Notes: generated from the sequence alone by a model not told the origin. A stretch of 64,000 nt of DNA from Nitrosomonas oligotropha (GCF_900106555.1 NZ_FNOE01000004.1:62001-126000); one strand, 5' to 3'. Shown: positions 9,607-21,010, counted from the first letter of the stretch. Program-made: numbers and translations.

Positions 9607-11610
9607 GTGCGTATATCACAGAAACAATCTTCTTTCAGCAAAAATCACCGCGCAGGAAAAGACTTACTCTTTTGTTTGTTCTGCATGCAATCGCTACCGG
9701 TTCTCGCCGCGACCAATCTGGAGCAAATGAGCTTGGGAGAATTGATGAATATCAACGTCATCGGCGCTTCCAAATACGAGCAGAAACAACAGCAAGCGGC
9801 AGCGGCTGTCAGCATTATCACGCGCAAGGATATCCGCACCTATGGCTGGCGCACGCTGAATCAAGCTTTGGCGAGCCTGCCGGGCATTCATCCCACGTAT
9901 GACTATCAATATGAATATTTGGGTACGCGCGGTTTTGGATTACCGGGAGATTTCAATACGCGCGTGCTGATCACCGTCAATGGCAACCGCATCAACGATG
10001 CCACGTACGACCAAGGACCGACAGGACGGGATTTTCCACTCGACATCGATCTGATTGAGCGCATCGAATTCATTCCCGGCCCCGGCAGTGCGGTGTACGG
10101 CCAGAACGCCATGCTCGGCGTGGTCAATATCGTGACCCGCAAAGGCGCCGACATCAAAGGCGCCGAGCTGTCAGCCTCGTACCAAACCGCCGAAATCATG
10201 CCGCAAGAGCGCGTCACACTGGGCAAACAATTCGATAATGGCACCGATGCGCTCATCTCTTTTTCCGGCTTGCAATCGCGCGGCGCGAATCATTTCTTTG
10301 AATTCGGCGATTCCGGCATTTCCGGTTTCGCGCACCGCATGGACGGAGAGAACGTCAAGCAGTTGTTCGCACGCGCCTCGCATGGCCCGCTATCGTTCGA
10401 TTTTATCTACGGTAACCGGCGCAAGGATGATCCTACCGGCATGTTCTTTTCCGATCCGCTGGTAGCGGGCCAGTTCCAGCGCGACCAGCGCCTCAATACA
10501 CAAATTCAATATAACGACAATTTTGCCAATAACACCTTAAACGTACTTGGACGAGCGTTTCTCGGCCAATACCGCTATGATAATCCGATGATTTACGGCG
10601 GTGACAGAACCTTATCCACCGGCCCCAGCGATTGGCATGGCGTTGAATTGCGCTTGCTGTCGACGGCGCTTACCGATCATAAGCTAATGGCGGGCTTCGA
10701 GTACCAGAACAACACCAGCATCAAACAAACTTTCCAGAATTTCAGTTCTCCGGACGAAAATATAACCATCAAAAGCACCGTAATGCGCATCGGTGTGTAT
10801 CTCCAGGACGAGTGGCGCATCACTGACACGTTGTCCGCCACCGTTGGCTTGCGTTACGACCACAACCACTGGATCGGCAGCCGCCTGAGTCCGCGCGGCG
10901 CGTTGATCTGGCAGGCCACGCCCAAAGCCACATTCAAGGCGCTTTATGGTCGCGCGCACCGTTCGCCGAATTCATACGAACGTGATTATGGTGACAATAT
11001 TTCACAGGTCGCGAACCCCGGATTGCACAGCGAATCGGTCGATACCGCCGAATTGGTCGCGGATTATCTCGCTCAGCCTACCCTGAACCTGCGTGCGAAC
11101 GTCTACGCCTGGGATATGTACCACCTCATTGCGCTCGGTATCGATCCGCTCAGCGGATTGTCCCAATATCAGCAAAATTCCAAAAAAGTGGTCGCTAGGG
11201 GCGCGGAACTGTCGCTCGATAAAACCTGGGATTGGGGTGCGCGTTTGCGCGGCAGCTTCGGCATCCAAAATGCCGAGCAGCAAAATTCCCATCTGCCCAA
11301 TTCCCCCTATTATCTCGGCAAACTCAATTTTTCCCTACCCATCCCACTGATTACCGGATTGCGAGCCGGCTCTGAATTGCAATACTACGGCAAACGTAAA
11401 ACGCTCGATGGCTCCAATACCGATAGCTACGTGCTTGCCAATCTCAACTTAGTCACTAATGTTCCGCAAGTGAAAGGATTGGAAGCCTCGCTCAGTATTT
11501 ATAACTTGTTTAACGAAAACTATTTGCACCCGGCTGCGGATACCAATTGGCAGAATACTTTCTGGCAGCCCGGACGGACGGTTCGCTTCAGGCTGGATTA
11601 TCGCTTTTAA
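9607..11610 (+). CDS. TonB-dependent receptor TBDR-2
   Basis: 667 residues from a GTG start, with signal peptide (LLFCLFCMQSLPVLAA) and a mature N-terminus LEQMSLGELMNINVIGASK. The plug domain follows (RKDIRTYGWRTLNQALASLP, GTRGFGLPGDFNTRVL, IERIEFIPGPGSAVYGQNA) and the barrel ends TVRFRLDYRF with a terminal Phe. It would import or sense a ligand at the outer membrane using TonB energy; the ligand is unknown. With TBDR-3 it forms a receptor subtype distinct from TBDR-1, -4, -5 and -6, recognisable by TYGWRTLNQALASLPGIH in the plug. It has no YfiR gene of its own: TBDR-3 begins about 53 bases later. Its nearest relative is TBDR-3, suggesting tandem duplication. Confidence 0.92.
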   Translation: MRISQKQSSFSKNHRAGKDLLFCLFCMQSLPVLAATNLEQMSLGELMNINVIGASKYEQKQQQAAAAVSIITRKDIRTYGWRTLNQALASLPGIHPTYDYQYEYLGTRGFGLPGDFNTRVLITVNGNRINDATYDQGPTGRDFPLDIDLIERIEFIPGPGSAVYGQNAMLGVVNIVTRKGADIKGAELSASYQTAEIMPQERVTLGKQFDNGTDALISFSGLQSRGANHFFEFGDSGISGFAHRMDGENVKQLFARASHGPLSFDFIYGNRRKDDPTGMFFSDPLVAGQFQRDQRLNTQIQYNDNFANNTLNVLGRAFLGQYRYDNPMIYGGDRTLSTGPSDWHGVELRLLSTALTDHKLMAGFEYQNNTSIKQTFQNFSSPDENITIKSTVMRIGVYLQDEWRITDTLSATVGLRYDHNHWIGSRLSPRGALIWQATPKATFKALYGRAHRSPNSYERDYGDNISQVANPGLHSESVDTAELVADYLAQPTLNLRANVYAWDMYHLIALGIDPLSGLSQYQQNSKKVVARGAELSLDKTWDWGARLRGSFGIQNAEQQNSHLPNSPYYLGKLNFSLPIPLITGLRAGSELQYYGKRKTLDGSNTDSYVLANLNLVTNVPQVKGLEASLSIYNLFNENYLHPAADTNWQNTFWQPGRTVRFRLDYRF

Positions 11611-11663
11611 GTGCACGTCGATATGTTATTTAAACAGCCTTACAAGCAAAAAAACCCGCAGCA

Positions 11664-11746
11664 ATGCATCGCTATAAAGCATTGCTGCTATCCCTGCTTT
11701 TCACTCAAGCAAAATACCTGGCTATGCCGCCAAGAATTTAGAGCAG
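11664..11746 (+). other. Out-of-frame signal-peptide start of TBDR-3
   Basis: An ATG at 11664 opens a typical signal sequence (MHRYKALLLSLLFTQA), but this frame stops at a TAG inside the codons for the mature start. The receptor frame is open only from 11678 and has no start codon before the internal ATG at 11747. One missing base explains it: restoring one A to the AAAA run at 11711-11714 would read TQAKIPGYAAKNLEQMS, giving a signal peptide with an AxA-like cleavage site and a mature start like that of TBDR-2 (TNLEQMS). Confidence 0.75.
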
Positions 11747-13630
11747 ATGAGCATAGAAGAATTAATGAATATCCGTGTCGTGGGTGCTTCAAAATATGAG
11801 CAGAAGCAACAACAAGCTGCCGCCGCCGTCAGTGTGATTACGCGCATGGATATCCGTACCTATGGCTGGCGCACACTGAATCAGGCATTGGCGAGCCTGC
11901 CCGGCATTCATACCACGTATGATTATCAATATGAATACCTAGGTACACGAGGCTTTAGTCAGCCCGGAGACTTCAATTCTCGTGTACTGATTACGATTAA
12001 TGGCAATCGCATCAATGACGCGACCTACGATCAAAGCCCTACGGGACGGGATTTCCCGCTCGACATCGACTTAATTGAGCGGATTGAATTTATTCCCTGG
12101 TCTGGCAGCACGATCTACGGTTTGAATGCCATGCTCGGCGTGGTTAATATCATTACCCGCAAAGGTGCTGACGTAAAAGGCGCTGAACTTTCGGCATCGT
12201 ATCAGACGGCGGAAATCATGCCGCAGGAACGTGTTACCTTGGGCAAACAATTCGAAAATGGCGCTGATGCACTCATCTCCTTCTCCGGTCTCCAATCCAG
12301 GGGCGCGAACCGTTTCTTTGAATTCGGCGATTCCGGTATTTCCGGCGTGGCGCGTCACATGGACGGAGAAAACGTCAAGCAAATGTTCGCTCGTGGTTCG
12401 TATGGCCCGCTTTCATTTGACTTCATTTACGGCAATCGAAAGAAAGAAGATCCAACTGGTGCCTATTTATCCGATCCGCTGATACCGGGTCAATTCCAGC
12501 GGGATCGCCGCCTCAATGCACAAATTCAATATAACGATAATTTCGCCAACGATACCTTGAACGTGCTCGGACGAGTGTTTCTGGGTCAGTACCGCTATGA
12601 GAATACAGCGGTTTACGGCAGCGAGAGAACCTTATCAACCGGCCCGAGCGATTGGCATGGCGCCGAATTACGCTTGCTTTCAACAGCCATTACCGATCAT
12701 AAATTAATGTTCGGCGTTGAATATCAAAATAATACTGACATCAAGCAAACATTCCAGAATTTCGACAACCCCGCTCAGAATATCGCGCTCCACAACTCTG
12801 TTCTGCGGATAGGCGCTTATATTCAGGATGAATGGCGCATCAACGACGTTTTGTCTGTCACCGCGGGGTTGCGTTATGATCACAACAAGTGGATAGACAG
12901 CGTCTTCAGCCCACGCGGCGGATTGATCTGGCAAGCGAGCCCCAAGGTTACATTCAAGGCATTGTACAGCCGCTCGCATCGCGCACCCAATTCGTTTGAG
13001 CGTAACTACAGCGATGGCACTTACCAAGTCGCCAATCCAGGATTACAGAGCGAAATGACGGATACCGCGGAGATTGTGGCGGATTATCTGCCACTGCCCA
13101 GCATGAATTTGCGCGCCACCGTTTATCAGTGGGACATGCACAATATCATCGCAGCCGGTGCCGATCCGATCAGCGGGCTTGCGCAATATCAACAAACGGG
13201 GAAAAGAGTCTTAGCCAAAGGCACTGAGCTATCTCTCGACAAAACATGGGATTTCGGGAGCAGGCTGCGCGCGAGCTATGGCCTCCAGAATGCCGAACAA
13301 CACGATTCCCATTTGGTCAATTCACCGTATCATTTAGGGAAAATTAATATCTCCATTCCGATACCGCTGATCACGGGCTTACACGCCGGTTACGAATTGC
13401 AATACTACGGCAAGCGCAAAACGCTCGACGGCACCCATACCGACAGCAATGTGCTCGCCAATCTCAACTTGGTCACCAACGTCCCGCAAGTGAAAGGGTT
13501 GGAGGCTTCGCTCAGCATTTATAACTTGTTCAATGAAAACTATCTGCATCCGGCGGCAGATAGCAATTGGCAGAATGCTTTCTGGCAGCCCGGACGTACC
13601 GTGCGGTTCAGAATGGACTATCGTTTCTAA
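11747..13630 (+). CDS. TonB-dependent receptor TBDR-3 (signal peptide out of frame)
   Basis: 627 residues from the internal ATG, starting MSIEELMNIRVVGASK. It aligns closely and almost without gaps with TBDR-2 through the plug (RMDIRTYGWRTLNQALASLP, GTRGFSQPGDFNSRVL, IERIEFIPWSGSTIYGLNA) and barrel, ending TVRFRMDYRF. In the plug the usual RGPG-type motif reads PWSGS. From 11747 there is no signal peptide, so the protein could not reach the outer membrane; the lost leader lies in another frame at 11664. Either the gene is a fresh pseudogene or the sequence has a one-base error. A YfiR gene follows by 10 bases, then the kinase and c-di-GMP genes, so this receptor would be the natural input of that operon. 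Confidence 0.85.
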   Translation: MSIEELMNIRVVGASKYEQKQQQAAAAVSVITRMDIRTYGWRTLNQALASLPGIHTTYDYQYEYLGTRGFSQPGDFNSRVLITINGNRINDATYDQSPTGRDFPLDIDLIERIEFIPWSGSTIYGLNAMLGVVNIITRKGADVKGAELSASYQTAEIMPQERVTLGKQFENGADALISFSGLQSRGANRFFEFGDSGISGVARHMDGENVKQMFARGSYGPLSFDFIYGNRKKEDPTGAYLSDPLIPGQFQRDRRLNAQIQYNDNFANDTLNVLGRVFLGQYRYENTAVYGSERTLSTGPSDWHGAELRLLSTAITDHKLMFGVEYQNNTDIKQTFQNFDNPAQNIALHNSVLRIGAYIQDEWRINDVLSVTAGLRYDHNKWIDSVFSPRGGLIWQASPKVTFKALYSRSHRAPNSFERNYSDGTYQVANPGLQSEMTDTAEIVADYLPLPSMNLRATVYQWDMHNIIAAGADPISGLAQYQQTGKRVLAKGTELSLDKTWDFGSRLRASYGLQNAEQHDSHLVNSPYHLGKINISIPIPLITGLHAGYELQYYGKRKTLDGTHTDSNVLANLNLVTNVPQVKGLEASLSIYNLFNENYLHPAADSNWQNAFWQPGRTVRFRMDYRF

Positions 13631-13640
13631 GCGCGCCGAT

Positions 13641-14201
13641 ATGACATTTCCGCTCAAAAAACTCCGCCAGCAAGCGCAACGCATAGCCAAGATTATGGCT
13701 ATGATCGGCTGCATTGCGTTATCGGTGCACTCGCCCGTGACACGCGCCGAGCAACCGTCGGAATACCGTTTAAAAGTAGCTTTCCTTTATAATTTCATCG
13801 CTTATACTGAATGGCCGGAGCAGCAAAGCCTCAATTTGAATTTTTGCATTTATGGGGATGATCCATTTGGTGAACATCTGCAACATTTACGCGGCAAAAA
13901 AACCAGCGAGCAAGAGATCGTGATTCAGCACAAGAACACTATCGAAGATCTCGCCGCGTGTCAGATTGTTTTTATTTCCCGGTCGGTTATTCACGATCTG
14001 GGCACCATCCTCAATCAATTGAACGAGAAGCCGATATTAACCATCAGTGACAGCCCAAATGCCAGCCTGCAAGGTGTTGTGATCAACATGTCTATCAAAG
14101 AGGGTAAAGTAACCTTTGAAGCCAATATCGCACGCGCGAAAAGAAATGGCTTAAAACTCAGCTCTCAATTACTACGTTTCGCCAGTGAGGTATATCAATA
14201 A
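13641..14201 (+). CDS. YfiR-family periplasmic protein, at the head of the kinase operon
   Basis: About 186 residues. The ATG at 13641 is chosen because it gives a signal peptide (basic start, then [21 protein letters not shown]); an open frame further upstream runs inside the TBDR-3 gene and is not credible. YfiR hallmarks: [60 protein letters not shown] and the C-terminal [19 protein letters not shown]. It starts 10 bases after TBDR-3, and its stop overlaps the ATG of the hybrid kinase by one base (taATG). By analogy with YfiR-YfiN it should bind the periplasmic domain of that kinase and control its output. Confidence 0.88.
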   Translation: MTFPLKKLRQQAQRIAKIMAMIGCIALSVHSPVTRAEQPSEYRLKVAFLYNFIAYTEWPEQQSLNLNFCIYGDDPFGEHLQHLRGKKTSEQEIVIQHKNTIEDLAACQIVFISRSVIHDLGTILNQLNEKPILTISDSPNASLQGVVINMSIKEGKVTFEANIARAKRNGLKLSSQLLRFASEVYQ

Positions 14202-16963
14202 TGAAGAGTTCATCATCGGCCGCCGTAACATTGCGCGCCAAATTGCAGCAAATCAGTTTTGCCACACAGGGCACCGCCATGCTGCTGGTTGCAACATTGG
14301 TAATTTTGAGCAGCTTCTTCATCAGCTTTTTCTCGTTATTACAAACCAGTCAATCAACAGCGAAATTACTGGCGGAAAATGCGGTAGCGACATTGATGTT
14401 CCAGGATAAGACGACTGCCGAAACGCTGTTACGCTCCCTCAACAACACCCTGGAAGTACAGGCTGCGGTTATCTATAATGAAGAAAAAAAACAATTTGTG
14501 CAGTACTCGGTTGAGAACAAATCGCTCCCGGAATCCTTGCCGACATTGACCGAAAACTATACGTCGGATATTCATTCATTAACCATCACGCAACCCATTT
14601 ACTTCAATGACCAGCTCTTGGGCGGTCTTTATCTGGAAATTACCCTCTCTCCGCTGTATTGGCAGATTCTTTGGTATGTTGTCATTACCCTCGCCGCAGC
14701 GATCATCGCTTTATTCGTCGCCAACCTGATGCTGCAGCGATTTAACCGCTCCGTGCTCGACCCGCTCAACGAGCTCTCTTCCGTGATGGTGCATGTCACC
14801 AGCAAGGCGGATTACACCACACGGCTGGAACCGGGTGCGATTACCGAATTGAATACGCTATCGAAGGGATTCAATAACATGCTGGAGATGATCCAAGAAC
14901 GCGATGCAAAGCTGGCAAACCATCTCGATCACCTCGAAGACGAAGTCACGAAAAGAACAGCCGAACTGTTGCTGGCGAAAGAATCCGCTGAAGCCGCGAG
15001 TAAAGCGAAAAGTGAATTCCTGGCCACGATGAGCCACGAGATCCGCACGCCGATGAACGGCATTCTGGGTATGACCGAGCTGTTACTGGATACGCACCTG
15101 GATAAGGATCAGCGCCGTTTTGCAGATACCGTCCAAAGCTCAGGACAACATCTTTTGGGCATCATTAACGACATTCTTGATTTCTCCAAAATCGAGTCGG
15201 ATCACATGGAATTGGAAATCATCGATTTTGACTTGGTCAAGATGATTGAAGACACACTGGCTATGTTCGCGCAGCCCGCAGATAAAAAAGGCCTGGAGCT
15301 GGCGGCACAGTTTACCCCGCCCAATATCGCCTTCATGGTACGCGGAGATTCGTTCCGGTTACGTCAGATCATCGCGAATCTGCTTAATAATGCCATCAAA
15401 TTCACCTCAGAGGGCGAAGTAGTCGTTCGCACCACGCTGACCAATGAATCGGGGACACGATCAAATATCAGCATATGCGTGGAAGATACCGGGATTGGTA
15501 TTCCTGCGGAGTATCATGACAAGATCTTCCAGCATTTCTCACAAGCCGATGGTTCTACAACGCGTCAATATGGCGGAACCGGTCTCGGATTAACGATCTG
15601 TAAACGATTATTGGAACTGATGGACGGAAGCATCCATGTCGAAAGCTTGCCGGGTCAAGGTTCCAAATTCTGGATACATGTGCCGCTGGAAAAATCGCAG
15701 CTGGAATACAGCCATTCCTCCAATATGGCCGATTTAATTGGCATCAGGGCATTGGTTGTCGATGACAATCAGACCAACCGGGAGATTCTTAAAATACAGT
15801 TGCAGAACTGGCAAATTAACGTTGTGTGCGCCAGTGGGGCCGAGCAAGCACTCATGTTCATGAACAAGGCGCTGGAAAACAACGAACCCTTTCATTTAGC
15901 CATATTGGATATGCACATGCCCAAAATGAACGGCTTGCAATTGGCCGATAAAATTTATGCGCACCCCGGCATGCGTAAAACGCGCATGATGATGCTCACT
16001 TCAACCCACAGTGATGCAAGCCAGTTGGAAAGACAAAGTATCGGGATTCTGCGTTGCGTCAATAAGCCAATCCGCCAGAAGGAGTTATTTGAAATTATCC
16101 GCGACGTAATGGGCCGCGATCTCGCAAAATCCGCCACGGAGGATGTTATTGAGCAAGCTCCGTCGGCTCAGCTTACAGCCGGAATAAAGGGCAGGATCCT
16201 GGTCGCTGAAGACAATCCGGTCAATCAGGAAGTGGCTAAAGCGATGTTGAACAGACTTGGCATGGAGACGACCATTGCGAACGATGGAAAACAAGCGGTA
16301 GAACTGGTTTACAGCAATTCGTACGATATTATCCTCATGGATTGTCAAATGCCGGTAATGGATGGCTTTGAAGCAACCTCGGAAATTCGCAAGCAATACG
16401 GCAATATCCCCATCATTGCACTGACGGCAAATGCAACCGAAGATGATCGCACCCATTGCTTAAATGCCGGGATGAATGACTTTCTTTCCAAACCCTACTC
16501 AATCGATCAATTGCAGCAAAAAATCACGGATTGGTTATCTAAAGAAAAAAGTAACTCATTGAATGCTGTAGAATTAGAAGCTATTGATATGAAACATGAT
16601 GCTAACATTATGCCTGCACTCAATCCAACACGGCTGAATCAAATCCGGGAACTTGATTCATCGGGTGGAAATAGTTTACTGAACAAAATTCTGCAAGCCT
16701 TTCTCGAATCCGCTGAAAGCAATATCCGCCAGCTTGAGCAGGCCCTCTTGAATTGTGATGCCGATAGCCTGCGCCAAACGGCTCATGCGTTAAAATCCAG
16801 TTCGGGCAATATTGGCGCCGAAGACTTATCCGCCATCTTTAAGCAACTGGAAGCGGATGGCCGGTCAGGAGAACTCGCTCATGCGCACACGCTACAGCAA
16901 CACATGCAGCAACAATACCAAAGCGTAATTACCGAGATTAAAAAAATACTCAATCCATCGTGA
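14201..16963 (+). CDS. Hybrid sensor histidine kinase with CHASE8-like sensor, two receivers and HPt
   Basis: 920 residues with domains in order. TM1 is near 25-48, then a periplasmic domain of about 100 residues resembling CHASE8 ([19 protein letters not shown]), TM2 near 155-178 and HAMP. The dimerisation helix carries [11 protein letters not shown], phosphoacceptor His279. The ATPase domain has [17 protein letters not shown] and GGTGLGL. Two receivers follow with phosphoacceptors Asp570 (ILDMHMP) and Asp714 (LMDCQMP), then an HPt domain with His862 ([11 protein letters not shown]). A phosphorelay from His279 through the receivers to His862 and on to the receiver of the next protein is the obvious reading. 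The sensor is the YfiN type, but the GGDEF output of YfiN is replaced by a kinase. Its gene overlaps the YfiR gene before it and the GGDEF-EAL gene after it. Confidence 0.93.
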   Translation: MKSSSSAAVTLRAKLQQISFATQGTAMLLVATLVILSSFFISFFSLLQTSQSTAKLLAENAVATLMFQDKTTAETLLRSLNNTLEVQAAVIYNEEKKQFVQYSVENKSLPESLPTLTENYTSDIHSLTITQPIYFNDQLLGGLYLEITLSPLYWQILWYVVITLAAAIIALFVANLMLQRFNRSVLDPLNELSSVMVHVTSKADYTTRLEPGAITELNTLSKGFNNMLEMIQERDAKLANHLDHLEDEVTKRTAELLLAKESAEAASKAKSEFLATMSHEIRTPMNGILGMTELLLDTHLDKDQRRFADTVQSSGQHLLGIINDILDFSKIESDHMELEIIDFDLVKMIEDTLAMFAQPADKKGLELAAQFTPPNIAFMVRGDSFRLRQIIANLLNNAIKFTSEGEVVVRTTLTNESGTRSNISICVEDTGIGIPAEYHDKIFQHFSQADGSTTRQYGGTGLGLTICKRLLELMDGSIHVESLPGQGSKFWIHVPLEKSQLEYSHSSNMADLIGIRALVVDDNQTNREILKIQLQNWQINVVCASGAEQALMFMNKALENNEPFHLAILDMHMPKMNGLQLADKIYAHPGMRKTRMMMLTSTHSDASQLERQSIGILRCVNKPIRQKELFEIIRDVMGRDLAKSATEDVIEQAPSAQLTAGIKGRILVAEDNPVNQEVAKAMLNRLGMETTIANDGKQAVELVYSNSYDIILMDCQMPVMDGFEATSEIRKQYGNIPIIALTANATEDDRTHCLNAGMNDFLSKPYSIDQLQQKITDWLSKEKSNSLNAVELEAIDMKHDANIMPALNPTRLNQIRELDSSGGNSLLNKILQAFLESAESNIRQLEQALLNCDADSLRQTAHALKSSSGNIGAEDLSAIFKQLEADGRSGELAHAHTLQQHMQQQYQSVITEIKKILNPS

Positions 16964-19080
16964 CAACAGAATCTTTCAGAATCCTACTGGCCGATGATGA
17001 TGCAACGGTCAGATTACTGATGCAGGCCGCTTTAGAAAAAGCAGGCTTCGATGTCACCGTGGCATGCGACGGCGTGGAAGCGGTTCGCTTGTTTGACTCA
17101 AGGCCTGCGGATATGGTCATGCTGGATGTTGAAATGCCGGGTATGGACGGTTATGCGGTTTGTTCGTATTTACGGGAGAGAGTAGGCGACGAATTACCCA
17201 TCATGATGGTCACCGGAATGGATGATATGCAATCGATCAACCGTTCCTTTGAAGCCGGCGCGACCGATTTTATTGCCAAACCCATCAACTGGAATCTAAT
17301 CGCTTATCGCATTTTGTACTTGCGGCGCGGTTATCTGAACATGCTCGCGCTCAAAGTTGCCAATGCGCGCAGTACTGCAATTTTCAGCGCCATTCCCGAT
17401 ACCATGTTCATCTTGAACGATAAAGGCAAGATTATCGATATCTGCAGCCATCCGGATAACACACCCTGGTTGACTGCCGGTGCGGAAAGCACACTAAGCC
17501 AAAGTCTGCCGGAACAAATTGTCAGTCTTTATCTGGGCGCGGCTGATCGTGCGCGCAGCCACGGCACGGTGGAGCTTTTCGAGTACCCGCTCAAACTGGC
17601 CGACGGCAAAACCAAATACTATGAAAACCGTATCGTGGTTATAGATCCCAAGGAAACACTGTGCCTGGTGCGCGATATCACGGAACGCAAAGACTCAGAA
17701 AATAAAATATTTCACCTCGCTTATTTCGATAATCTGACCGGATTACCCAATCGTCAATCGTTCATGGAGCGCTTGGAGAGCGAAATCAAACGCGCCCAAT
17801 TTACGGGTAACAAATTAGCGGTACTGTTTCTCGATTTGGATGGATTCAAAAGTATCAACGACACCATGGGACACAATACCGGCGACACCATTCTACAGTG
17901 GGCGGCCGAACGGTTACAGAGCAGCACGCGCCCTTCCGACTTTGTTTCCCGCAATAATACCGAACAGCCGGAAGTTAAACTCGCCCGCCTCGGAGGTGAT
18001 GAATTTACGGTTGTCATTCCCAATCTTCCGCGCACCGAAGATGCACTGATTTTGGCGCACCGCATCCGCGAAGCCATGCGCCGCCCTTTCCAGCTTGAGA
18101 GCCGCGATGTCGTGTTAACCGCAAGCATCGGAATTGCTTTGTATCCGGACGATGGCGCAGACGCGGAAACTTTACTCAAGCATGCGGATACAGCGATGTA
18201 TCACGCCAAGAATGAGGGCAGGGATAATTGTCAGTTCTACAACGTCGACTTGACCTTTCAAGCCGAGAAACGCATGCATCTGGAAAATGATTTACGCAAT
18301 GCATTACAACAGAATGAATTTTATCTTGTCTACCAGCCGCAACTGGATGTAGCGGAAGAAAACTTCCAGTCGGTGGAAGCGCTGATCCGTTGGCAACATC
18401 CTAAACAAGGGCTTATTTCGCCGCTTGACTTTATTCCGCTGGCGGAAGAAAACGGCTTGATTATTCCGATCGGTGACTGGGTGCTGCGAACCGCCTGCAC
18501 CGAAGCCGCGCAATGGCATCAACGCGGACGGCCATTACAGGTTGCGGTCAACCTCTCGCCGCTGCAAATTAAGAATCCCGATTTTGTTAAAAATGTGCTC
18601 GATATCCTGGCGGAAACCGGTTTTCCACCAGGCAAGCTGGTATTGGAAATTACCGAGGGCGCCTTGATGGAGCATAGCGAAAATATCTTGGCAACACTGC
18701 TTGCGTTGCGTGAACATCATATCCAAATTGCCTTGGATGATTTCGGTACTGGTTATTCGTCGATGAATTATTTAAAGCGCTTACCCATTAATAACATCAA
18801 AGTGGACCAGAGCTTTGTGCGCGGCTTACTGGATAAAAAAGAAAATCTCGCGATTGTCCGGGCGATTATCTCGTTATCGAAAAATCTTGGCTTTTCCATT
18901 ACCGCCGAAGGTATAGAGTCACTGAATCAGGCGCAGGTCTTGAAATATTTTGGCTGTGAAACTTTGCAAGGCTACTATTTCAGCAAGCCGATCACGATGC
19001 AAGAAATGCTCGCGCTTACCGATAAGCAGTGGCGCATTGAGCCACTCAGACCGAATGGAGTCAATCATGAAAGTAGCTGA
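16960..19080 (+). CDS. Response regulator with GGDEF and EAL domains
   Basis: 706 residues from a GTG start that overlaps the kinase stop codon by four bases (GTGA), implying translational coupling. A receiver domain at 5-120 has acidic residues ADDD and phosphoacceptor Asp56 (MLDVEMP). A PAS-like segment follows ([19 protein letters not shown]). The GGDEF domain keeps RLGGDEF at about 343-349, so cyclase activity is plausible. The EAL domain keeps EALIRW at 473, [23 protein letters not shown] and EGIES, so c-di-GMP hydrolysis is also plausible. Which activity dominates cannot be read from sequence. It is the likely phosphorylation target of the kinase HPt domain. Confidence 0.93.
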   Translation: MTTESFRILLADDDATVRLLMQAALEKAGFDVTVACDGVEAVRLFDSRPADMVMLDVEMPGMDGYAVCSYLRERVGDELPIMMVTGMDDMQSINRSFEAGATDFIAKPINWNLIAYRILYLRRGYLNMLALKVANARSTAIFSAIPDTMFILNDKGKIIDICSHPDNTPWLTAGAESTLSQSLPEQIVSLYLGAADRARSHGTVELFEYPLKLADGKTKYYENRIVVIDPKETLCLVRDITERKDSENKIFHLAYFDNLTGLPNRQSFMERLESEIKRAQFTGNKLAVLFLDLDGFKSINDTMGHNTGDTILQWAAERLQSSTRPSDFVSRNNTEQPEVKLARLGGDEFTVVIPNLPRTEDALILAHRIREAMRRPFQLESRDVVLTASIGIALYPDDGADAETLLKHADTAMYHAKNEGRDNCQFYNVDLTFQAEKRMHLENDLRNALQQNEFYLVYQPQLDVAEENFQSVEALIRWQHPKQGLISPLDFIPLAEENGLIIPIGDWVLRTACTEAAQWHQRGRPLQVAVNLSPLQIKNPDFVKNVLDILAETGFPPGKLVLEITEGALMEHSENILATLLALREHHIQIALDDFGTGYSSMNYLKRLPINNIKVDQSFVRGLLDKKENLAIVRAIISLSKNLGFSITAEGIESLNQAQVLKYFGCETLQGYYFSKPITMQEMLALTDKQWRIEPLRPNGVNHESS

Positions 19081-21010
19081 CATCAATCAATTAAATATCA
19101 GCTCTTCACTGCCCAGTCCCAAAGGCGTAGCGCTCGCTCTGCTGGAAGCCTGCCGGCAAGAGGATGTCACCATCAGTGAAATCACCAAACTGATCCAGAC
19201 CGATCCGGCACTCTCAGGCCGTCTGATTCAACGCGCCAATGCCACCAAACAAACCGCACGTGCGGTTTCATCGATCTCGGATGCAGTGTCGCGTGTCGGT
19301 TTGACCGCGGTCAAGCAACTGGCCATGGGTTTTTCCTTGATCGACCAATATCAGAAAGGCTCCAGCCAAGGATTTGACTACCAGGAATTCTGGTCGCATT
19401 CGTTGTTGATGGCGATCGCCATGCAAGAATTGGGCAAAGTAACCCGAGTGACAGCACCTGATGAATTATTTGCCTGCGGCCTGATGATGCGTATCGGTTG
19501 CTTGGCATTGGCTACAATCTACCCGGACAAGTATTCTGAAATACTGCTGCAACAATCGCCTGACATTACATTGAGTCAATTGGAACAACAGTATCTGCAA
19601 ACCGACCATAACGAATTGACGGCAGCCATGTTGATCAATTTCGGCTTTCCCACGATTTTTGTCGAATCCATTTACTATCATGAAACCCCGGACGAATCAG
19701 GTTTCTCCGAAGGCTCCCGCCCGTACCAGATTGTGCATCTGCTCTATTTGGCAAAACAAATCGCGGATTTCGCTGTAACCGAAGAATCCACACGGAACCA
19801 GCATATCTCCGCACTGATACTACTGGGCGGGAAAATTGGCCTGGACACCGAAACATTCGGTGCTTTTATCGACCAGATCGTGCAAGAATGGCACGCCTGG
19901 GGAGCGATATTGAAGATTCCGGTCATGGACTTTCCTCTGCCATTCCACAAGATGATGAACGCTTCGGCGCCACGCCCGGAAAATGCAACGAATGCCGCTG
20001 CGTTGCGTATCCTATTAGTCGAAGATGATCCCACCAGTCTTATTCTCACTAAAGAATTGCTCGCCAATGTACTCGGCCACACCGTGTTCACCAGCGGTGA
20101 CGGTCAACAAGCGCTAGCGCTAGCAATGGAAGTCTTACCACATATCGTTATCACCGATTGGATGATGCCAGTCATGAACGGACTGGAACTGATTCGATCC
20201 CTACGCGCGACCGAGTGGGGGCAAAATTTATACGTCATCATGCTGACCAGCATCGAAGATGAAGAAGAAGTCATTAAGGCATTCGACGCCGGTGTGGATG
20301 ATTACGTCACCAAGCCGATTAACATCCGCGCTTTCCGGGCCCGGTTGCGGGCAGCCTGGCACTACCGGCAACTACAAGAATCCTGGGAGCGGGACCGCGA
20401 ACAACTCAAGCGTTTTGCCGCTGAACTGGCGGTCACCAACCGCAAACTGGAGTACTTTGCCTTAACCGACATGCTCACGGAGTTACCGAACCGGCGCTCC
20501 GGCATGGAAGCGCTGGCGGAAACCTGGAGTGTCGCCAACCGGTCTGGGCAATTGATGGCTGTGATGCTCCTTGACATTGATCATTTCAAAGCAATCAACG
20601 ACAGCTACGGCCATGCGGTGGGTGATAAAGTATTGAAAGAAATATCCACGATCATCCGCAAAACCGCCCGTAAAGGCGATACTTTTTGCCGCATGGGCGG
20701 TGAAGAGTTTTTGGTCGTATGCCAGCTCGGAAATTCGGATGCCAAATCAGTTATTCAGTTCGCCGAAAGACTGCGCCAGCAAATCAGTCAGCAACAAATC
20801 AATATCGGTGAAATTCATATCCAAGTCACCATCAGTATTGGTGTTGCGTTAAAAGAATCCGGCATGAAAAGCGAAGACCATTTGGTCAACGCAGCCGACA
20901 AAGCCCTCTATGCCGCCAAAAACGCAGGGAGAAACCGGGTTTTTCTGACATTTAAAAACAGACTCCTGGCAGCACCGTCCGTCATCGCAAAACCTCCGAT
21001 CAAAACTTAG
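19067..21010 (+). CDS. HDOD-receiver-GGDEF diguanylate cyclase
   Basis: 647 residues. The ATG at 19067 lies inside the end of the previous gene (14-base overlap) and gives a protein starting directly with an HDOD domain (SSLPSPKGVALALLEACRQE, ISEITKLIQTDPALSGRLI); a longer frame upstream runs inside the GGDEF-EAL gene and is rejected. HDOD covers about 10-270. A receiver at about 308-425 has acidic EDD and phosphoacceptor Asp364 (VITDWMMP). The C-terminal GGDEF domain keeps RMGGEEF (GGEEF from residue 544), a functional variant. This gives the operon a second phosphorylatable c-di-GMP output without an EAL domain. No hairpin terminator is obvious after the stop. Confidence 0.92.
   Translation: MKVADINQLNISSSLPSPKGVALALLEACRQEDVTISEITKLIQTDPALSGRLIQRANATKQTARAVSSISDAVSRVGLTAVKQLAMGFSLIDQYQKGSSQGFDYQEFWSHSLLMAIAMQELGKVTRVTAPDELFACGLMMRIGCLALATIYPDKYSEILLQQSPDITLSQLEQQYLQTDHNELTAAMLINFGFPTIFVESIYYHETPDESGFSEGSRPYQIVHLLYLAKQIADFAVTEESTRNQHISALILLGGKIGLDTETFGAFIDQIVQEWHAWGAILKIPVMDFPLPFHKMMNASAPRPENATNAAALRILLVEDDPTSLILTKELLANVLGHTVFTSGDGQQALALAMEVLPHIVITDWMMPVMNGLELIRSLRATEWGQNLYVIMLTSIEDEEEVIKAFDAGVDDYVTKPINIRAFRARLRAAWHYRQLQESWERDREQLKRFAAELAVTNRKLEYFALTDMLTELPNRRSGMEALAETWSVANRSGQLMAVMLLDIDHFKAINDSYGHAVGDKVLKEISTIIRKTARKGDTFCRMGGEEFLVVCQLGNSDAKSVIQFAERLRQQISQQQINIGEIHIQVTISIGVALKESGMKSEDHLVNAADKALYAAKNAGRNRVFLTFKNRLLAAPSVIAKPPIKT

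Noticed and set aside
13533-13640. Extended start for the YfiR gene after TBDR-3
   Set aside because: The extension lies within the TBDR-3 gene and would bury the signal peptide; ATG 13641 is preferred.
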